A DNA stretch of 64,000 bases from Acidocella aquatica (lineage in GTDB: Bacteria; Pseudomonadota; Alphaproteobacteria; Acetobacterales; Acetobacteraceae). The stretch's first letter is position 1; the number at the start of each line of letters is the position of its first letter. This document shows positions 59,777 through 64,000 of the stretch, piece by piece. The position numbers and the translations under genes are program-made. The stretch lies in NCBI RefSeq assembly GCF_030160635.1, contig NZ_BSOS01000012.1, positions 1 through 64,000 on the forward strand. The letters run 5' to 3'. The notes under the pieces are model-generated. The model was not told where the DNA came from. It did not search any database and saw nothing but the letters and a program-made list of their open reading frames with translations.

Positions 59777-59786
59777 GTCTACTTCA

Positions 59787-59824
59787 AACGGTTAGATTGA
59801 ACCTTCCGGTTTAATCTAACCGTT
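59787..59824. terminator. long hairpin between convergent gabT and the antiporter gene
   Basis: AACGGTTAGATT and AATCTAACCGTT form a perfect 12-bp stem, with AACC-TTCC-GGTT inside after one mismatch. It lies 11 bp past gabT and 5 bp past the convergent gene's stop. On the plus strand an A-run follows, on the minus strand TTGAAGTAG, so no classic T-run; it probably ends or protects both transcripts. Confidence 0.6.
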
Positions 59825-59829
59825 CAACC

Positions 59830-61086
59830 TTAAAAAAAGAGAAAACTCATCAGCACATAAACCGGCGTGAGGATGAGGCTCATGAGGCCCGCGAAGGCGA
59901 AAAACCCGGGCATTTTAACCGCCCGGCGCGCGGCGATTTCGCGGACCATGAGGTTGGGGGCGTTACCAAGATAGGTAACAGGCCCAAAAAATACGGAACC
60001 AGCCGCAATGGCCGTAAGCAGATGGGCGGGTGCGGCACTCAGACTAGCGGCATGCCCGCCGGCTGCCTCGAAAAAAATCAGATAGGTCGGCGCTGCGTCA
60101 AGAATGGCGGAGGCAATGCCCGAGGCCCAGAACCAGGACAGCGGGTTGGGGTCCAAAGCGGCCGTCTGCAATAGCTGGAAAACCGGCGTGATTGTGGCGA
60201 AGATCGCAAAAAACAGCATGACGATCTCGCGCATCGCCCCCCAGGCGAAACGGTTGTGGCTGCGGATGGCGCGCGGGGTCATGGCCTCAGAGAGCGCGAT
60301 GCACCCCAGCTCAAGCACGACCAGCGCGAGATGCTCCCCCGGAATCTTCGCGGATAGAATGATGACCATGCCTGGATGCCAGATACCGGCCAGAGGAATG
60401 GCGAGGATCAGCACCGCCAGCAGAAAAATATTCACCCCCCCGCCGATGCGCAATTTTTGCGGACGCGGCACGGCATCCCGCCGCGCGAAATAGAGATCCG
60501 CCCCCAGGCAAAGCAGCAGTACCGGCACGGCCAGAACCAGCAGCGGCTGCCAGAGATGAACTGCCGGCCAGAAAAAAGGCACGCCGCGGAGAAACCCGGC
60601 CAGCAAAGGCGGGTCGCCCAGCGGTGAGAGCGCCCCACCGCAATTGCCAACCAGAATGATAAACGCGAGGATCAGGTGCCGTTTCTCCGCGCGGTATCCA
60701 TTGGCCGCCAGCAGCGGGTGGATGAGCAGCAAGGTGGCCCCGATCGTCCCCATGATCGAGGCCAGAACCGTGCCGATGATAAGAAGCAGCAGGTTGCCGG
60801 AAGGCCGCCCCCAAGGGCCGCCTTTAATCGAAATCCCCCCGCCAAGCGCATAAAGCGCCAGCAGCAAGGTAATGAACGGCAGGAATTCGGCCAGCGAGAC
60901 CTGCCAGAGCGTCTGCGCCGCATCCATGAGGCCGCCTGAGACCATCCGCAACATAAAGCCCAGGGCAACCCAGCCGCCGATGACCGCCGCCATCCACCTG
61001 TGCCATAAACGCGGCGCCACGCCCGGGAGGATTGCGAAACTGAGCAGAACGCCTGCAAAGGGAAACGCGGCGGCGAGTTGCCCCAT
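59830..61086 (-). CDS. ion-transporter superfamily membrane protein (NhaD/citrate transporter-like)
   Basis: 418 residues, about 11-12 membrane segments. It contains FILVGNCGGALSPLGDPPLL, a CitMHS/NhaD re-entrant-loop motif, and near the C-terminus FFGPVTYLGNAPNLMVREIA, the second inverted-repeat copy with the characteristic G-N-x-P-N. The group includes Na+/H+ antiporters and carboxylate carriers; NhaD-type sodium/proton exchange is the most likely. It is divergent from a small membrane protein gene at 61164. No regulatory site is obvious in the 77 bp between them. Confidence 0.82.
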   Translation of the reverse strand: MGQLAAAFPFAGVLLSFAILPGVAPRLWHRWMAAVIGGWVALGFMLRMVSGGLMDAAQTLWQVSLAEFLPFITLLLALYALGGGISIKGGPWGRPSGNLLLLIIGTVLASIMGTIGATLLLIHPLLAANGYRAEKRHLILAFIILVGNCGGALSPLGDPPLLAGFLRGVPFFWPAVHLWQPLLVLAVPVLLLCLGADLYFARRDAVPRPQKLRIGGGVNIFLLAVLILAIPLAGIWHPGMVIILSAKIPGEHLALVVLELGCIALSEAMTPRAIRSHNRFAWGAMREIVMLFFAIFATITPVFQLLQTAALDPNPLSWFWASGIASAILDAAPTYLIFFEAAGGHAASLSAAPAHLLTAIAAGSVFFGPVTYLGNAPNLMVREIAARRAVKMPGFFAFAGLMSLILTPVYVLMSFLFF

Positions 61087-61163
61087 CAGCCCAAGCCGGA
61101 TACGTAGATGGAAACCATTCTTATCACCGCCTTGACCTCTGCCTAAAAAAAAGGATCTACCAC

Positions 61164-61292
61164 ATGAGCTCTGAAAACCACGACCACGACCCCAGCAACC
61201 CGCATTATTTCGGGCTTCCGCTTGGTGTGATTCTCGCCACGCTGGTTGCCATTGCCGCTGTCGGCATCACTTTGCTGAAATTTCTCGAGTAG
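61164..61292 (+). CDS. 42-residue single-pass membrane protein, unknown
   Basis: An ATG at 61164 with AAGGAT ten bases upstream opens a 42-codon frame, ending at TAG 61290-61292. The hydrophilic front is MSSENHDHDPSNPHYFGLPL, followed by one membrane helix (GVILATLVAIAAVGITLLKF) and LE. The composition is that of a real small inner-membrane protein with a His/Asp-rich cytoplasmic or periplasmic head. I do not recognise the family. It lies between the divergent antiporter and the convergent creatininase-family gene, 8 bp from the latter's stop. Confidence 0.7.
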   Translation: MSSENHDHDPSNPHYFGLPLGVILATLVAIAAVGITLLKFLE

Positions 61293-61300
61293 CCCCAGGC

Positions 61301-62125
61301 TCAGACCACGCGGCCGGCGGCACCGCGCGGCAGCCTGCCAAAGTGAACCGCGAATTGCGCCGCCGCGCTAATCAGCGACTCGGCGGTCTGCGCCCCCAGT
61401 TCAGCTGAGGCCAGCGGCCACGCGGCCTCCGTGGCGCCACGCGGAACCTGGTCGAACTCGACCGGCGCATCTATCGCAAGGCCGTAAAAATCCAAGGTGC
61501 CAAAGCCTGAGACCGGGAGACCGAGCATGGTCTCACGGCCATGCGCCGCAGCCCCTCCAGGTTGCACAAAACCCTCCCGCAGCGCCTTGGTGAGCGAAAG
61601 CAGCGGCTCCGCGCCATGGCCAAAACGCTCCTGGCTGCCCGCGCCAAGCTGAGCCTCCATTAGCTGGCGCGCAATTTTCCAGAGATAAAATGACGGTAGA
61701 ATGATATTATGTTTATGGCGAACTTCCAGCGCCACCTCATGTATCACTGGCACATTGCCGCCATGGCCGTTGAGGATAATGATGTTGCTCAGCCCATGCC
61801 TGAGCAGGCCTGCCAGCAAATCATACAGCACCGCCCGGAAACTGGCCGGGGAAAGCGCCAGACCGCCCGGCGTCGCGCCAAAATAATCCGCAACGCCAAA
61901 AGGCAGACAGGGGGCGACGAAGGTTGCAACACCTTTGCCCGTGGCGGCCTCGGCAATGCTCACGGCAAGTTGCTCCGCCAGCAGATAGTCGCCCATCGGC
62001 AAATGCGAACCATGATCCTCATGACTGCCAAGCGGCAACAGGACCACGGGATTAGACGCGGCAGCTTGCGCGAAGGTTGTGGCCGTCATATCGCCAAGGC
62101 GGAAATTGTGTCTGGAATCGCTCAT
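61301..62125 (-). CDS. creatininase family amidohydrolase
   Basis: 274 residues. It has the metal-binding front LLPLGSHEDHGSHLPMGDY (Glu, His and Asp ligands), IIILNGHGGNVPVIHEV with the glycine-rich histidine loop, and a glutamate in FGHGAEPLLSLTKAL. The family contains creatininase, FAPy deformylase-like enzymes and the mycofactocin peptidase MftE. No mft genes are nearby, so a role in amide or ring hydrolysis is all that can be said. It is divergent from manC. Confidence 0.85.
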   Translation of the reverse strand: MSDSRHNFRLGDMTATTFAQAAASNPVVLLPLGSHEDHGSHLPMGDYLLAEQLAVSIAEAATGKGVATFVAPCLPFGVADYFGATPGGLALSPASFRAVLYDLLAGLLRHGLSNIIILNGHGGNVPVIHEVALEVRHKHNIILPSFYLWKIARQLMEAQLGAGSQERFGHGAEPLLSLTKALREGFVQPGGAAAHGRETMLGLPVSGFGTLDFYGLAIDAPVEFDQVPRGATEAAWPLASAELGAQTAESLISAAAQFAVHFGRLPRGAAGRVV

Positions 62126-62202
62126 GGTCTCGTTTTGCCGTTTTCAGCTAACAATCGTAAAGAGCAAAGATTTGTTTTTTCTGTACAACGGCAGGGTGTA
62201 TC

Positions 62203-63639
62203 ATGGATTTGGCAAAACGCGGTCACAAAATCGTTCCGGTGATCCTCTCCGGCGGCTCGGGGACACGGCTGTGGCCCGTATCGCGGAAAAGCTTCCCCAA
62301 GCAGTTCTGGCCCCTCATATCTGAGCGCTCCCTGCTGGCGGACACCGCACTGCGCGCCGCCAGCGCGCAATTTACCCCGCCGATTGTCGTCGCCAACCAG
62401 GATCATCGTTTTATCGCCGCCGAGCAACTGCGCGACGCCGGCATCCGGGGGGCGCAAATTGTGCTGGAACCCGTAGGGCGCAACAGCGCCCCCGCAATCG
62501 CCGCGGCAGCGCTGCTGGCGGCGGAAAGCGACCCAGATGCGGTCTTATGGATCATGGCGGCTGATGCCTCGATCAGTGACCTCGCCGCCCTGGAAACCGC
62601 GGTGAAATCGGCGGCCAAGGCCGCGGAGGCCGGATATTTTGTCACCTTTGGCATGCAGCCAACCGCGCCCGAGACCGGTTACGGCTATATCGCCCAGGGT
62701 GCCGCGATGGATGGCCTGCCCGGTGTCTTCCACCTCAATCGCTTTATTGAAAAACCAGACGCCGCCACCGCCGCCCGGCTGCTCGCGGAGGGTGGCAACC
62801 TCTGGAACTCAGGCATGTTCATGTTCCGCGCCGGGGTTTTGCTGGGCGAGATGGAGCGCCTGGCCCCAGAGGTTCTGGAAGCGGTTCGCGCCGCCATGCT
62901 GGCGCGTACGACCGACCTGGATTTCATCCGGCTTGACACCGAGGCTTTTGCGGCGGCACCGGATATCAGCATCGACTACGCCATCGCGGAGAAGACCAAC
63001 AAAGCCGTTGTGGTCCCGGCGGCTATCGGCTGGTCGGATGTCGGCTCCTGGGCGGCGCTCGCGGATATCGCCGCCAAGGACACGAACGGGAACTTTGCTC
63101 TCGGCGATGTTGTGCTGGAGAATGTTCATAACAGCTACGCCCGCAGCGACGGCATCATGACCGCCCTGCTCGGCGTTAGCGATCTGGTGGTGGTGACCAC
63201 ACAGGACGCGGTGCTGGTCGCCCACAAGAACGAGGCGCAGAACGTCAAAAAAATTGTCGACCGGCTGAAGCAGATGAAACGGCCGGAAGCCGACACCCAC
63301 AACCGCACCTACCGGCCCTGGGGGTTCTACGAGAGCCTGATCCAGGGCGACCGCTTTCAGGTTAAGCGAATCGTCGTGTGGCCCGGCCACAAGCTTTCCT
63401 TGCAGAAGCACTTCCACCGGGCCGAACATTGGGTCGTGGTGGCCGGCTGCGCCGCTGTCACCCGGGATGCCGAAACCCTCATGGTGCATGAGAATGAAAG
63501 TGTCTATTTGCCGCTGGGGTGCATCCACCGCATGGAAAACCCCGGCAAAATCCCCCTCACCATCATTGAGGTTCAATCAGGCCCTTATCTCGGAGAAGAT
63601 GATATCGTCCGCTTCGAGGATACCTACGGCCGAAATTGA
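62203..63639 (+). CDS. manC: mannose-1-phosphate guanylyltransferase / mannose-6-phosphate isomerase
   Basis: 478 residues, type II PMI-GMP. The N-terminal nucleotidyltransferase has VILSGGSGTRLWPVSRKSFP, IAAAALLAAESDP, FIEKPDAATAARLL, LWNSGMFMFRAGVLL and AIGWSDVGSWAALADIA. The C-terminal cupin isomerase has RPWGFYESLIQGDRFQVKRI, PGHKLSLQKHFHRAEHWVVV and PLGCIHRMENPGKIPL with zinc histidines. It supplies GDP-mannose for surface polysaccharide, glycan or fucose/rhamnose synthesis. The start at 62203 follows AGGGTG. No other polysaccharide gene is adjacent. Confidence 0.95.
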   Translation: MDLAKRGHKIVPVILSGGSGTRLWPVSRKSFPKQFWPLISERSLLADTALRAASAQFTPPIVVANQDHRFIAAEQLRDAGIRGAQIVLEPVGRNSAPAIAAAALLAAESDPDAVLWIMAADASISDLAALETAVKSAAKAAEAGYFVTFGMQPTAPETGYGYIAQGAAMDGLPGVFHLNRFIEKPDAATAARLLAEGGNLWNSGMFMFRAGVLLGEMERLAPEVLEAVRAAMLARTTDLDFIRLDTEAFAAAPDISIDYAIAEKTNKAVVVPAAIGWSDVGSWAALADIAAKDTNGNFALGDVVLENVHNSYARSDGIMTALLGVSDLVVVTTQDAVLVAHKNEAQNVKKIVDRLKQMKRPEADTHNRTYRPWGFYESLIQGDRFQVKRIVVWPGHKLSLQKHFHRAEHWVVVAGCAAVTRDAETLMVHENESVYLPLGCIHRMENPGKIPLTIIEVQSGPYLGEDDIVRFEDTYGRN

Positions 63640-63647
63640 GGCGCTGC

Positions 63648-63932
63648 TTAATCCTGCGCCTCTTCGGGAGTGCGCAGGATCAGAGACAACGCGTGCAGCC
63701 CGGTGTTGAGCTCAGCCGCCAGCGCGTCATGCACCGCCCTTGAACGCGCCAGGCGGGATTGACCGGCGAATACCGGCGAGACCATCAGCACCCGGTAGTG
63801 CGTCTCGCCGGCCTCAAGCCCATTGCGGGCGGCATGGCTCGCATGCTTGCGGCTCTCATCGATGACTTCCAGCCTGACCGGCGCAAAGGCCGCTTCGAGC
63901 AAATCATGAATTCGTTCATATCTGTTGGTCAT
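63648..63932 (-). CDS. bolA: BolA family protein
   Basis: 94 residues with the BolA fold: IHDLLEAAFAPVRLEVIDES, SHAARNGLEAGETHYRVLMV and the invariant histidine in SRAVHDALAAELNTGLHALS. BolA proteins pair with monothiol glutaredoxins in iron-sulfur cluster handling and can bind DNA. It is convergent with manC (8-bp gap). The 68 bp upstream are AT-rich (TATATAAAG on the minus strand) and probably hold its promoter. Confidence 0.92.
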   Translation of the reverse strand: MTNRYERIHDLLEAAFAPVRLEVIDESRKHASHAARNGLEAGETHYRVLMVSPVFAGQSRLARSRAVHDALAAELNTGLHALSLILRTPEEAQD

Positions 63933-63960
63933 ATCTATCTTTATATACTTTCAATTGCGC

Positions 63961-64000
63961 ATGGGCGCCTTCGCGCCACGCGCATATCAGCCGCGACTGA
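63961..64000 (+). CDS. possible start of a gene divergent from bolA
   Basis: An ATG at 63961 opens MGAFAPRAYQPRL and is still open at the window edge. There is no good ribosome site. In related genomes a J-domain protein gene is often divergent from bolA, which would fit, but 13 codons cannot show it. Confidence 0.25.
   Translation, partial: MGAFAPRAYQPRL

Overview
The window looks like one continuous piece of an alphaproteobacterial chromosome, most likely from the Acetobacteraceae or a close Rhodospirillales relative (an Acidocella/Acidiphilium type of organism). The pointers are high GC, a 14-gene nuoA-N operon followed by birA, coaX and RNase J, a short prolyl-tRNA synthetase without the editing insert, an ATP12-type chaperone, and the tig-clpP-clpX-lon-hup order. 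The genus is inference; no rRNA is present.

Positions 1-20.6 kb are a catabolic island for hydroaromatic and aromatic acids. It holds the start of a malic enzyme gene, type II dehydroquinase (aroQ), a shikimate dehydrogenase-like enzyme, an MFS transporter, an OprB-type porin and a QuiC-type 3-dehydroshikimate dehydratase with a TetR regulator; together these would take up quinate or shikimate and convert them to protocatechuate. A minus-strand operon (16.6 to 8.8 kb: ligK, galD, a DUF1932 dehydrogenase, ligJ, ligI, ligA, ligB, ligC, aldo/keto reductase) encodes the protocatechuate 4,5-cleavage pathway to pyruvate and oxaloacetate. Two convergent, overlapping LysR regulators, each with two N-terminal helix-turn-helix domains, separate it from a second, divergent ligAB-like pair. 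The island also shows decay: a frameshifted amidohydrolase, a truncated aroQ-like start, an orphan C-terminal fragment and a LysR remnant.

Positions 20.6-25.5 kb carry thiC behind a TPP riboswitch and B12-independent methionine synthase metE behind a cobalamin riboswitch. Positions 25.6-33.6 kb (minus strand) carry lolD, a LolC/E-type permease, proS, an acyltransferase, rnj, coaX and birA. Positions 33.6-47.6 kb are the complete nuo operon for respiratory complex I, read from nuoA at the right to nuoN at the left.

Positions 47.7-54.8 kb carry tRNA-Asp, tRNA-Val, hup, lon, clpX, clpP, tig and tRNA-Leu: a protein quality-control block with clear terminators. Positions 54.9-64 kb carry an AsmA-like protein, an ATP12 chaperone and an acylphosphatase in one overlapping operon, then gabT, an ion-transporter-superfamily antiporter, a 42-residue single-pass membrane protein, a creatininase-family hydrolase, manC and bolA.

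Most of the right-hand two thirds is ordinary core genome. The unusual material is concentrated in the first 20 kb. No CRISPR array, IS element, prophage or rRNA was seen.
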